Shown here: positions 22,701 through 32,868 of the stretch, piece after piece
How the letters are laid out: the number at the start of each line of letters is the position of its first letter
How positions within the stretch are numbered: the first letter of the stretch is position 1
Assembly (NCBI RefSeq): GCF_036711975.1
Contig: NC_091972.1
Location: forward strand, 16,125,001-16,189,000
Reading direction: 5' to 3'
Length of the DNA stretch: 64,000 nucleotides
DNA from: Onthophagus taurus
Taxonomy: Eukaryota; Arthropoda; Insecta; Coleoptera; Scarabaeidae
Program-made: the position numbers and the translations under genes
Notes under the pieces: generated by a model
Seen by the model: only the letters and a program-made list of their open reading frames with translations
Told to the model about the DNA's origin: nothing
The model's database searches: none

Positions 22701-23035
22701 TGGTAACAGTGTTAGTGTAAAACTAGAACTAACACTAAACCTAGAACTAGAAAGTTTCGGGTTTAACGGTGCGTCTTCAGTGTTAGCTCTAGTTTTAATT
22801 GTTATGCAATGTTAGACCTAGAACTATAAACATTCGCATTTAGCCGCACATCTCTCAAGATGGCTAAACTCAAATGTTTCTAGCTCTAAGTCTAGTATTA
22901 ATTCTAGTTTTAATTGTTATTAAGCTTGTATATTTTTATTGAAATAGTTGAAAGGTTAAATATACGTATTAGAAAAGTACGTATATTAGATCATATAGTA
23001 GAAGTAGAATCATTTGGGTTTAGCCGTCTTAAGAG
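19790..23035. repeat. Array of about 130-bp double-palindrome modules
   Basis: At least 19 tandem modules. Each is a hairpin TTCGGGTTTAGCCGTCTT / AGACGTGCGGCTAAACCC followed by a second inverted pair CTAGTTCTAGGTCTAGTG / CACTATACCTAGAACTAG with an AGTGACAGTGCAAGTGTAAA-type spacer. Spacing between 'GCCGTCTT' marks is about 130 bp. Variants recur in a fixed order, so there is a higher-order repeat (blocks at 20.44, 20.94, 21.21, 21.59 and 22.23 kb are near copies). No CRISPR features: repeats are palindromic throughout and there are no unique spacers. One TIR element is inserted at 19828-20378. Confidence 0.9.
19828..20378 (-). mobile_element. TIR element inserted in the palindrome array, with transposase C-terminal remnant
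   Basis: The ends are inverted: TTTCTGGTGGTTTTTATGAC at the left, and GTCATAAAAACCATCAGAAA at the right. The minus strand at about 20245-20027 reads WSQCIKHVKDVEDSYVSVHI followed by an acidic end (SVDDSSDNDSLECAESDN) and a stop. This resembles the C-terminal region of pogo/jerky-type transposases ('W..C..HV...E..Y'). It is probably an internally deleted derivative of a full element. The family call is tentative. Confidence 0.6.
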
Positions 23036-23040
23036 ACGTG

Positions 23041-23166
23041 AACCAGGAGTGACACTAGCGGTATCTCGCCAAATCTTTACCACCAAGAGCAACATACCTT
23101 GGTAACTCGCTATAATATGGCGTCAGATTTGGCGGGATACTGCCACTTTTGGTTATTCTGTGCCTA
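23041..23166. mobile_element. MITE of the GCACAGAATAACC family
   Basis: Reads GTGACACTAGCGGTATCTCG at the left and ends CACTTTTGGTTATTCTGTGC, matching the unit at 10280-10415. The left end is trimmed where it abuts the palindrome array. Confidence 0.75.
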
Positions 23167-23334
23167 TAGTGTTGTGTTAATTAATTATCGTACCCGAGGT
23201 CATCATTGCGAGTATGCAACCAATATCACAGTGCAATACGCATCATACGCAAATAGCGTATTGCAAAGAAATACTGTGATATTGGTTGCATACTTGCAAT
23301 GATGACGTCGCGTACGATAATTAATTAACACACT
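23165..23334. mobile_element. Palindromic MITE, about 170 bp
   Basis: A near-perfect inverted repeat: GTGTTAATTAATTATCGTAC at the left, and GTACGATAATTAATTAACAC at the right. The arms extend about 65 bases to ATGCAACCAATAT / ATATTGGTTGCAT around a short loop. Non-coding. A damaged relative lies at 10545-10678. Confidence 0.85.
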
Positions 23335-23912
23335 GTACATTTGCTCTAAACTGTTGGAAGGCTTAAATTACCTACAATAGATCCTATTGGTCGCGGTGAC
23401 GAGAGGAGCTGGTCCCCTCAATACTAATGATGGTGGGTGTAGGTAACAACAGCTTATATTGAATTAAGAGGATCTTTTATTTTCATTTATTTAATAAAAA
23501 AAACGATGTTTTAAAATTAAAATTGTATTTCAAAATAAAATATCTTACCAGCACGTAGTACATTGTTTGTCTAAAAGTCCGGTTTTGCTAAATTGCTAAT
23601 TTTTTAACCGTGCCAAATAAGTACTTTCGAAACAAAATAAAATTCACACCCAAACCACGTAGAAATACGCACCGAATTCCGGTTCTAACGCGCGCGACGA
23701 TTCTTTTATTAAAACATTTTCTACACACTTACATATACGATGATACCGTTTCGAATGCTGTTTTAGCTTGACGCAATTATGCCGAGCTCGCTTTCTCTAT
23801 TAAATAAATCCGAACACACACACAAACCGAGTAAAACACTCTTTGTTTTTCAAGTTTTCCTTTTTATTAAAATTACACCTAATTAATTAAAAAGAGGTTA
23901 AGAAATTAATTT
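23335..23912. other. Downstream region of the TRIM-NHL gene
   Basis: Probably holds the minus-strand 3' UTR. A TTTATT (AATAAA on the minus strand) at about 23863 lies 50 bases after the stop. No other gene recognised. Confidence 0.5.
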
Positions 23913-26900
23913 CTAAAATATTTGTAAACTTCTGTTTTTATGATCGGTAACGATGACTTCTAATTGAGAAGTAATTGCTAAACCGGAAATCCATTTAAAT
24001 TTTCCTTGCCCTTCACCAAGACCGCCAAAAATACGTACTAAGTTTCCATTGGAATCAAAAATTTGTATCCGGCCATTTCCTGCATCGCCAACCCAAATAA
24101 AACCAAGCGAATCAACAGCTACAACTTCAGCAGATCGAAATTGACGCTTTTCTCTGCCTAAAGAACCAAATTCTAATAATAAGTCTCCGTTAAAATTAAA
24201 AACCTTAATTCTATGATTTCCATTATCGGCAACAACAATCTTATTATCGTGAGTAATTGCGACTGAAGTGGGCATATTTAAGATTGTTCTTTTCTCATTC
24301 CATCCGATCGATCTGATTTCCTTTCCCTTATCATCCATCATAACAACCCTATCGTTTCCTGTATCGCAAACAAGCAATTCATCATCTTCTGTAATCGCAA
24401 TCCCTTCCGGCGATGTTAATCTACCACTTCCAGTACCTTTCGTACAAATATTACGCACATATTCGCCATTACTAGAAAAAATATGTACGCAATGTTTCCA
24501 TTTATCGCTAACATAAATTTCTTTTTTTTGTTTACTGAATGTGATCGCTCTAGGACATAATATATCCGGTGATGTTAATCTTCCGATTAATTTATTTTTT
24601 TGTCTGTTCATTATAACAATTGATTTACTATCAGGTGCCGCAATGTAATAATGATGAGACCACGGAGAAATTGAAACTCCTGTAAGTCTCGGAAATTTAT
24701 TTGTGTACACTTTAGGATGAAATGATCTTGCTTTATAATGTTTCGTTAAAGATTCAATACTTTCAAACGGATCTGGATTTATTTTTAAGTTAAGTATTGA
24801 GTCATCAACTTCCGGGTTAAGTCCTTCGTTGTCTTCTTCAAGGCGAAACGTTTCCGGATCAAAAACAGTTCTGCATTCACCCCATTGAGAAACTTCTTCC
24901 AAAGCTGTAGAAATGTTGCGATGTAAAGACATAAAAAGTGAAACTTGTTGATTTTCATCTAAAACTTTAAAATTGACACTTTTTAATTTTGCTTTTAGGT
25001 CTTGTAGTTTGGTAAAAGTTATCGAAGAAGCTTCGGTTTCTTCGACACGAAGCTTTTCGATTTGTTCCAACGCCTTAACTTCTTTTTTCTTTATTTCTAA
25101 AACTTTATTTTCTGCGTGTTCTTTAACGGTCACAACTAATTGATCATTTCTACGTGTCATTTCCTCCATTTTATAATTCATACGAATTTCGCCGTCTTCT
25201 AATTGTTTCAACATATCTTTTAAATTTTCCTCCAGTTCATTCATATGTTTACTCCAACAAACTTTGCAAAAAATTTGTTTACAATGCTGACATTTCGTTC
25301 CATCAAAATCCGAAATCGTTTCGCATTTAACGCATCGTATATCGGGTTTTCCAGCATAAGGAGTTTGTGGTTCAACGGAACTTTCAAGAACTTTTAATAA
25401 GGAATTTATATAAAAATTTTCTGGTAATTTTTCGATGCCATCATAACCGTCTACAGTTAATTCAAATTTACAAGAGGGGCATTTTAGAACAACCTCTTTC
25501 GATTGACTTTCAACTCCCACAACGTGATGTTGTAAACATGATAAGCAAAATGTATGTTGGCACGGTAACATTTTAGGCGATTGGTACGTTTCTAAACATA
25601 TTGGACATTGAACTAAATCTTCTAAAGCTTTCGTTGATTGAGGCCTAGAAAAAAAATCTTTGATAAAAATAACATTTTTAACACTTATTTTTATTGTTTA
25701 GATAAGGTTATCTTATTTTTTTTTACTTTTCAATTAATTTAATTACTTTTTGTACGGAATTAATTAAATTAATTTGTTAAATACAATCTAATAATTCAAT
25801 TATGTTATTAAAAAAAAATGAATTAAATAAATTTAATAAAATAGTTAATTTGATGATTAATTTTGTGGGCCTTATTTTTTTCAAATTTTAACATGCTCAT
25901 TGGTTATTTGTTATTGTGGTCTCTAAACAAACTAAAAGTGGTTATTTCTTGCATTTTATTTTGTATCTTTTCATTGTAACGTCGTAATTGTAATTTATTT
26001 TATTTTAATGTGTTAAATTATAATTTTTACATTTTTAAACTAAAGCTTTACATTTACTTTGTGTTTTACATTAGCAATTTGTATTTGATTTGCCAAAAAT
26101 TTACGATGTATATGAAGTTTTGAACACCAACTTTAGTACATAGTAATTTTATAACAAAATCTTATTGCCATTAATTGTAGTGCTTCTGAAGATGATAAGG
26201 TCGAAACACGTAAAGCAGATTTGTATTAACAATAAAACCAGTACAAAAATGTATGTGTTTAAATCAAATTTAAATTCAATTTTGTAATGAATATTAATCA
26301 TATTTATGTTTAAGGTTATGCAAGGTTGTTACTCAAAAAGTCATAACTCTGTAATTTGACGATTCCAAGTAACGTATTTGAAAATATTAAATAATAAATA
26401 AATTTGCTTTAAATTACTGTTTATTTCATAACGATATCTCAATTAACATTTGAGATACGTAAAGATTAATTATCGTAGCATTGATGTTTAAGATTATGCA
26501 AAGTTGGGTTCAAAAAATCATAACTCCGAAGTTTGAAGATTTCCAGAAATGATCTTCAAAATATTAAATACTAAATAAATTTGCTTTAAAGTGCTTTTTA
26601 TTTCATAACGATATCTCAATTAGTTTTTGAGATACGTAAAGATTAATTACCCTAATATTTATGTTTAAGATCATACAAGGTTGCGATCAAAAAGTCATAA
26701 CTTTGAAATCTGAAGATTCCAAAAAATGATCTTTAAAGTATTAAATGTTAAAGATATTTGCTTTAAATTGCTTTTTATTTCATAACGATATCTCAATTCG
26801 TTTTTGAGATACGTCAATATAAATTGGACTAACATTTATGTTTAAGATTATGCAAGGGTGGGTTCAAAATATCATAACTTCGAAGGTTGAAGATTCCAAG

Positions 26901-29900
26901 AAACGATTTTCAAAATATTAAATACTAAATAAATGTACTCTAAATTGCTTTTTATTTCATAACGATATCTCAATTAGGTTTTGAGATACGTAAAGATTAA
27001 TTATCCTAACATTTATATTTAAGGTTATGCAAGGTTGGATTCAAAAAATCGTAACTCCGAAATTTGAAGATTCCTAGATATGATCTTCAAAATATTAAAT
27101 ACTAAATAGATTTGCTTTAAATTGCTTTTTATTTCGTAACGATATCTCAATTAGTTTTTGAGATACGTAAAGACTAATTACCCTAATATTTATGTTTAAG
27201 ATTATACAAGGTTGGGTTCAAAAAATCATAACTCCGAAGTTTGAAGATTTCCAGAAATGATCTTCAAAGTATTAAATGCTAAAGATATTTGCTTTAAAAT
27301 GCTTTCTATTTCATAACGATATCTCAATTGGTTTTTGAGATACGTCAATATAATTGGACTAACATTTATGTTTAAGATTATGCAAGGTTGGGTTCAAAAT
27401 ATCATAAATCCGAAGGTTGAAGATTCCAAGAAAGGCTTTTCAAAATATTAAATACTAAATAAATGTACTCTAAATTGCTTTTTATTTCATAACGATATCT
27501 CAATTGGGTTTTGAGATACGTAAAGATTAATTATCCTAACATTTATATTTAAGGTTATGCAAGGTTGGATTCAAAAAATCGTAACTACGTAATTTGAAGA
27601 TTCCTAGATATGATCTTCAAAATATTAAATACTAAATAGATTTGCTTTAAATTGGTTTTTATTTCATAACGATATCTCAATTAGCTTTTGAGATATGTCA
27701 ACATAAATTGGACTAACATTTATGTTTAAGATTATGCAAGGTTGGGTTCAAAATATCATAACTTCGAAGGTTGAAGATTCCAAGAAACGATTTTCAAAAT
27801 ATTAAATACTAAATAAATGTATTCTAAATTGCTTTTTATTTCATAACGATATCTCAATTGGGTTTTGAGATACGTAAAGATTAATTATCCTAACATTTAT
27901 ATTTAAGGTTATGCAAGGTTGGATTCAAAAAATCGTAACTCCGAAATTTGAAGATTCCTAGATATGTTCTTCAAAATATTGAATACTAAATAGATTTGCT
28001 TTAAATTGGTTTTTATTTAAGCATCTGGCAGATAGAGAGCTGGATAAGAAGGGAGGGAAATTGTACGCCCTGTTTATAGATTTGAAGGCGGATCACGGAA
28101 CACCTAATTGCGAGAGTGAAGGAAATATACATGGAGACTATGGCTAGGATAAAAGTGGGAGATAAGCTTAGCAACGTGTTCTGGACGACGAAGGGACTGA
28201 GGCAGGGATGTCCGCTGAGCCCAAGTCTGTTTGCACTGTATACGGCGGACCTGGAGGATAGATTGGGGAAGGGGCAAATGGGAGAGTTGGTGGTGGGAGG
28301 TAGAAAGGTGCATATGTTAGCATACGCGGATGACATCGTGGTCATGGCGAGAGAAGCGGCGGAGATGAAAGATATGATAAAGACATTGGAGAGATATTTT
28401 ACGGGGAAGGGGCTGGAAGTGAATGTGGGGAAGACAAGGATGATGAAGTTTTGTAAGGGTGGAAGAAAAAGAACAGAAAACTGGAGATGGGAGGAAAAAG
28501 AGATCGAGGAGGTTAGGGAGTATACTTACTTGGGGTATGTGTTCAGGGAGGACAACAGGAAGGGGTCGCATGTGATAGCTATGGCAAAAAAGGCGAATAA
28601 GGTGATGGGACAAGTATGGGGTTGGGGGAAGAGAGTCTTTGGAAAGAATGTGGCAGCGAGGAAGATTATGTTTGAAGGTCTGGTTAGCAGTGTGATGATG
28701 TATGGGGCAGAGGTATGGGGATGGAGAGAGCAGGCAATGCTGGAGGACATGCAAGCTAGATACTGGAGATGGGTGCTTGGGGTGGCGAGAGAAACACCGG
28801 GGTATATAGTGAGGGAAGAGGTAAAGGTGGATAAGGTCAGAGTGGAGGCGGGCAGGAGGGCAGTGAAATATGAAGAAAGAATAGAAGGGAGGCCAAACTG
28901 CGGGATCTTGGGGGAGTGTTGGAGGGAAATTAGAGAGAGAAAGATCAGATATGGGAAAGGAGACAGAGACAACTATTATAGACGAGCGGGCTACTCGGTA
29001 ACTGAGATAAATAGTAGACGAAGGGTGGGTAGGGAGATGTGGAGGGAGTTGAGAGATAGGGACCGAGATGTGCAGAGACAGGAAAGAAGGACACAAATAA
29101 AAGAGGGAAGGTATAACGAAAGGTACAGGGACATAATTACGGAGGGGCTGCCTAGATACTTGTTATTGGAAGGAGATGAGGAAGGGAAGAAGTTGGTGGC
29201 TAGGTTCCGTTGTGGAAACGAGGAGAGAGCTAATAGATACTGGATGGCCGATGAGGAGAGGTGGTGTAGGCTATGCAGGGAGGAATGGGAAACGTTGGAA
29301 CATATGCTGAATGGGTGCAATGAGTTGAGGGAGGAGGAGTTGGACCGAGGTCAGATCTTAGGAGAGGGGGGAGAGGGGAAACGATGGATGAGAATGGTTG
29401 TGGGGGTGAGGAGACAAAGGGATGGATGAGGGGATGATTGGGCCGAGGAGCCGAGGGTATGGAAATGGAGGAAGAGGGTAGAGGGTGAAAATAATATATT
29501 TATAAGATATATTAGAATGTATTAAGGGGAAAATTTTAAATATCAAAAAAACAATAAAATGCTTATATAATATAAATTGCACTAACACTTATGATTAAGA
29601 TTATGCAAGGTTGCGTTCAAAAAGTCATAACTTTGAAATCTCAAGTTTCCAAGAAATTATCTTTAAAATATTAAATACTAAATAAATTTGCTTTAAATTG
29701 CTGTTTTATTTCATAACGATATGTCAGTTTTTGAGATAAAATTTTTTTAAATTTATATTTCATATTTATTACAATCAAATATGCAGAGTTTATACGCAGA
29801 AAATCATTTGTACATTTAATCATCATTAAATTGGTTTTAAAATGTTTTGTCAATCATCGTTATTACTCAATCTGTACTTGAGATACGATGTTTTATATTT

Positions 29901-32027
29901 CTCTTTTTAAAATCTACAATAATCAAGTATGCCAAGATGGGTCTTAAAAATAATAACAATTATCTTTATGGAGATTAAGAAATTTTTTATGGCTATGTGA
30001 ATTTGTATTAAATTTACTTTAAAATGCAAATTATTAATTAATTAAATTATTAATTTCGTCGTTTCATGTCAAGTGGTTCTCGAGATACGCTATTTTAATG
30101 CTTTGAAATTAATAAATAAATCTATAAGCGCGGATTCTATCAATTTGTCAGTTCCTCCACTATCAACAACTCGTTTAATTGATAATTTTTTGCAGACTAC
30201 ACTTTGGTAATGTAGACTTATTTTGATCTCTTCTAATGTTACCACTAAGTAACGTTTAGAGCTTAGCAAGACAGTTAGTAAAAGTAGACACTTAGTAAAA
30301 AGTCTAGTTCCAGCAATTAATATGTCGTTTTTAGTTTTATACGGAGTTACGAGGATTGTGGATTTTGCAAAGTCTACTTTATGACAATTTAGACTTACTT
30401 TATTTTTATCTTAAACATTTGGCAATATTTACACTTGGCAATACTTTTATTGAGTATTGTATGAACAGAAAAAAGAGCTACGTGGGTACTGCTCATCTTT
30501 TGCAATGGCACATTTCACCTTCACCGGCCAAGATAGAGAGATTTACCAAGCTGTATTATTATTAAATTTGATATCAGCTGTTGTTCCTTCAATAAAAAAA
30601 GATTTATTAACTGACTATTAAAGAAGGTCTCAACTTAATGTCCTTGAATGTTAATTATCAGGATAAATGTCCAATTTGATGTTTTAATTGTCTTTTTTTA
30701 ACGGATAAGTGTCAAGTTGACACTTATCCGTGAATTCTCAATCTTAATTCAATCTCATTTTATTTTAGTGTAACTGTACATTTTTATATTTATATTAATT
30801 TTGAAGTTGCATACCAGACTGCAAATCTACCTACATAGCATGTATCCACTATAGGAACCCTTTCTAGGTCTAGTGTTAGTTCTAGTAATATACAAGAATC
30901 TAAGGCGGAATAACAACTAAAACTAACATTAGCATTAGAACTAACACTAGACCTAGAACTAGAAACATTCGGGTTTAGCCGTCTTGAGAGACGTGCGGCT
31001 AAACCCGAATGATTCTAGTTCTAGGTCTAGTGTTAGTTCTAGTGACAGTGGTAAGTAGCGCTAGTTAACAGAAAATATCACTGTGTTCCATATTTTTATT
31101 GAACTAAAACTAGACCTAGAACTAGAATCATTCCGGTTTAGCCGTCTTGAGAGACGTGCGGCTAAACCCGAATGTTTCTAATTCTAGGTCTAATGTTAGT
31201 TCTAGTTTTACAGTAGCACTATCACTAGAACTAACACTAGACCAAGAAATAGAAACATTCGGGGTTAGCCGTCTTGAGAGACGTGGCTAAATCCGAATGT
31301 TTCTAGTTTTCGGTCTAGTGTTCGTTCTAGTGTAGCACCAGCACTGTTACTAGAACTAACACAAGACCTAGAACTAGAATCATTCGGGTTTAGCCGTCTT
31401 GAGAGACGTGCGGCTAAACCCGAATGTTTCTAGTTTTCGGTCTAGTGTTAGTTTTAATTTTACACTAGTACTATTACTAGAACTAACACAAGACATAGAA
31501 CTAGAATCATTCGGGTTTAGCCGTCTTGAGAGACGTGCGGCTAAATCCGAATGTTTCTAGTTTTAGGTCTAGTGTTAGTTCTAATGACAGTGGTAAGTAG
31601 CGCTAGTTAACAGAAAATATCACTGTGTTCCATATTTTTATTGATGGCCTCTAACGATGAATAACAATTAAAACTATAACTAACACTAGACCTAGAACTA
31701 GAAAGTTTCGGGTTTAGCCGTGCGTCATCAGATGCACAAGTTTTTATTTACCTGTTTTGTATACATAACATTTCAAAACTATTAATATTTATCAGAATTG
31801 TTTTTATTGCCTATCAACAATATCGAATATTTGTATTCATTTAAATATAGTAAAATAACAACATTTTTAAACCTAATTTTATAATAATAATATAATTACC
31901 TTAAAGGTTCTAAATTATTTTTTCTGTTAGCCCTTAATTCGGCCATTTCGAAGTTATTCTTTAAAAAACTGACACTTTTTTTAACAGCATTCGTTGTTTT
32001 TCTAAAGGATGTACTCGTTGTACTCAT
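23913..32027 (-). CDS. RING-coiled-coil-NHL (TRIM-NHL) protein, nhl-1-like
   Basis: Two minus-strand exons: 31900-32027 (MSTTSTSFRKTTNAVKKSVS to LEPL plus two bases) and 23913-25644. They join in phase 2 to give 619 residues, and the junction reads LEPL-R-PQSTKALEDLVQCPIC. A RING finger spans Cys56-Cys101 (CPIC..CQHTFC..C..CPSC), typical of E3 ubiquitin ligases. A B-box-like zinc segment (CVKCETISDFDG..CQHCKQIFCKVCW) follows at about 147-175, then a coiled coil (about 178-290). C-terminal NHL repeats (about 340-619) form a beta-propeller; repeat cores include AITEDDELLVCDTGNDRVVM, VADNGNHRIKVF and WVGDAGNGRIQIF. NHL propellers bind RNA or protein in relatives such as Brat. The intron is 6255 bases and holds satellite A, a LINE and a palindrome array. 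Orthology to nhl-1 rather than thin/TRIM32 is a judgement from the RING and B-box wording. Confidence 0.93.
25645..26309. other. TRIM-NHL intron, 3' portion
   Basis: AT-rich intron ending in the acceptor TTTTTTTCTAG (minus strand). The segment at 26170-26260 (CTTCTGAAGATGATAAGGTC, then CAATAAAACCAGTAC) resembles a retrotransposon 3' end, but the identity is uncertain. Confidence 0.4.
26310..28016 (+). repeat. Satellite A array (177-bp units), left copy
   Basis: Nine or more head-to-tail units; the mark ACGATATCTCAATT recurs at exact 176-177 base spacing (26431, 26608, 26785, 26962, 27139, 27316, 27492, 27669, 27846). Typical wording is ATTATGCAAGGTTGGGTTCA and ATCATAACTCCGAAG, then TTTTGAGATACGTAAAGATT. 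Within each unit TATCTCAA and TTGAGATA form a small hairpin. Units alternate slightly, suggesting a two-unit higher-order repeat. Confidence 0.95.
28017..29562 (+). mobile_element. 5'-truncated LINE (R1/R2-like) inserted in satellite A
   Basis: A 437-residue frame (28116-29429) shows reverse-transcriptase motifs: GLRQGCPLSPSLFALYTADL (motif B), MLAYADDIVVMA (YADD catalytic box), GLEVNVGKTRMM and EYTYLGYVFRED. A C-terminal CRLCREEWETLEHMLNGC zinc motif follows. Upstream, KLYALFIDLKA is motif A, but about a dozen residues and the frame are lost before RITEHLIARVKEIYMETM. It therefore cannot make an active enzyme. The sequence is strikingly purine-rich on the coding strand and the frame is long, implying a recent insertion. 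It ends near 29562 after an A-rich tail. Confidence 0.88.
29563..30470 (+). repeat. Satellite A, diverged continuation, and Tc1-like element end
   Basis: One good unit (29570-29740) resumes after the LINE. It is followed by two or three increasingly degenerate units to about 30115 (CTTGAGATACGA at 29878, CTCGAGATACGC at 30079). The segment 30300-30466 is the reverse complement of 32869-33030 and ends ACTTTTATTGAGTATTGTA, a Tc1-type terminus. This looks like the right end of a mobile element containing the array. Confidence 0.7.
30471..30864. other. Intron sequence beside the satellite element
   Basis: Contains GGCCAAGATAGAGAGATTTA at 30529, matched by an inverted CCAAATCTATCTTGGTAGGA at 32836. 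A small perfect palindrome GATAAGTGTCAAGTTGACAC / TTATC lies at 30704-30728. No gene. Confidence 0.5.
30865..31735. repeat. Palindrome-module array in the TRIM-NHL intron
   Basis: Six or so modules of the same family as 19790-23035, with the loop form CGTCTTGAGAGACGTG. Two units carry a distinct spacer (CAGTGGTAAGTAGCGCTAGT then ATCACTGTGTTCCATATTTT) at 31040-31100 and 31590-31645. The same spacer appears inverted at 45215 and 46125. The array ends 165 bases from TRIM-NHL exon 1. Confidence 0.9.
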
Positions 32028-32868
32028 CTTGACAGGTTTGAAATGTTTTTTGGAAAATGATTTATCGATTTTATCGTTTTATATCAACTCGATATCAACG
32101 TTATCTTTGGAAGTGTATATATATATATACGCATTTTTTAATCATGAAAGGATGTTTATTTGTTGTCTAATAAGTTTTCTATTAACAAATCTACCGAATC
32201 TTATCTTTTAATAACGTTTTAACAAGAAAAATAGATCGTAATTGAATCGATTTATCACAATATTTAAAATGGTTATTTTTGCTGTCTAGAAAGGATTTGT
32301 AAAACGGTAAATTTTTTTTAAACATTGTATGTCAATCAACAACAATTTATTCTTTCAAGTATATGTGTGTGTCTAAAGATCATTTTGGGTTAATTTTTTT
32401 TTGTTGATCTTCGTGCATAACTCATGCCTCAAGCTATAAATTTGTAACAGTTATAAAAAGTAGTACAAGAAAAAAAAACACTTTAAATGTCTTCCTCTAC
32501 TTTTATTATTTAAACCATGTTTTAATGAGTTTTTTTTGAAGTCTTCATAACAAATTACATTAATTATCCATCTCAAATGTTTTACTTAACCTATCGCAAG
32601 AAATTTCTGAGAAATGTAATTTATAAATAATTAATAAAAAGTAACAATTTGATTACGCACTGAAAAGTTTTATAATTTACAATGACAACTTTTTCATTAA
32701 ATGACATTTACACTTCAAAATTAATAGAAATGTTACCTAGAAAAGCTCAAAGCTGTTTGAAATCAGTTTGAATCAGATATAGTTTCAACAAGAGTAGTTA
32801 CATTTCAAAATTCCTAATAGTACAGGTACAGCTTGCCAAATCTATCTTGGTAGGAGAAGGTCTGTTGT
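32028..32868 (-). promoter_or_regulatory. Upstream region of the TRIM-NHL gene
   Basis: Immediately upstream of the minus-strand ATG at 32027, so promoter and 5' UTR should be here. It is AT-rich, with a TATATATATATA run at 32118-32129 about 95 bases from the ATG, which could act as a TATA element. No other gene or repeat recognised until the Tc1-like end at 32869. Confidence 0.35.

Noticed and set aside
19790-23035. Possible CRISPR array because of regular short palindromic repeats
   Set aside because: Eukaryotic context, no unique spacers, no cas genes, units fully palindromic and about 130 bp.
28013-29588. Long minus-strand open frames opposite the LINE at 28.1-29.4 kb (up to 259 residues)
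   Set aside because: The coding strand is purine-rich, so stops are rare on its complement; only the plus strand shows RT motifs.
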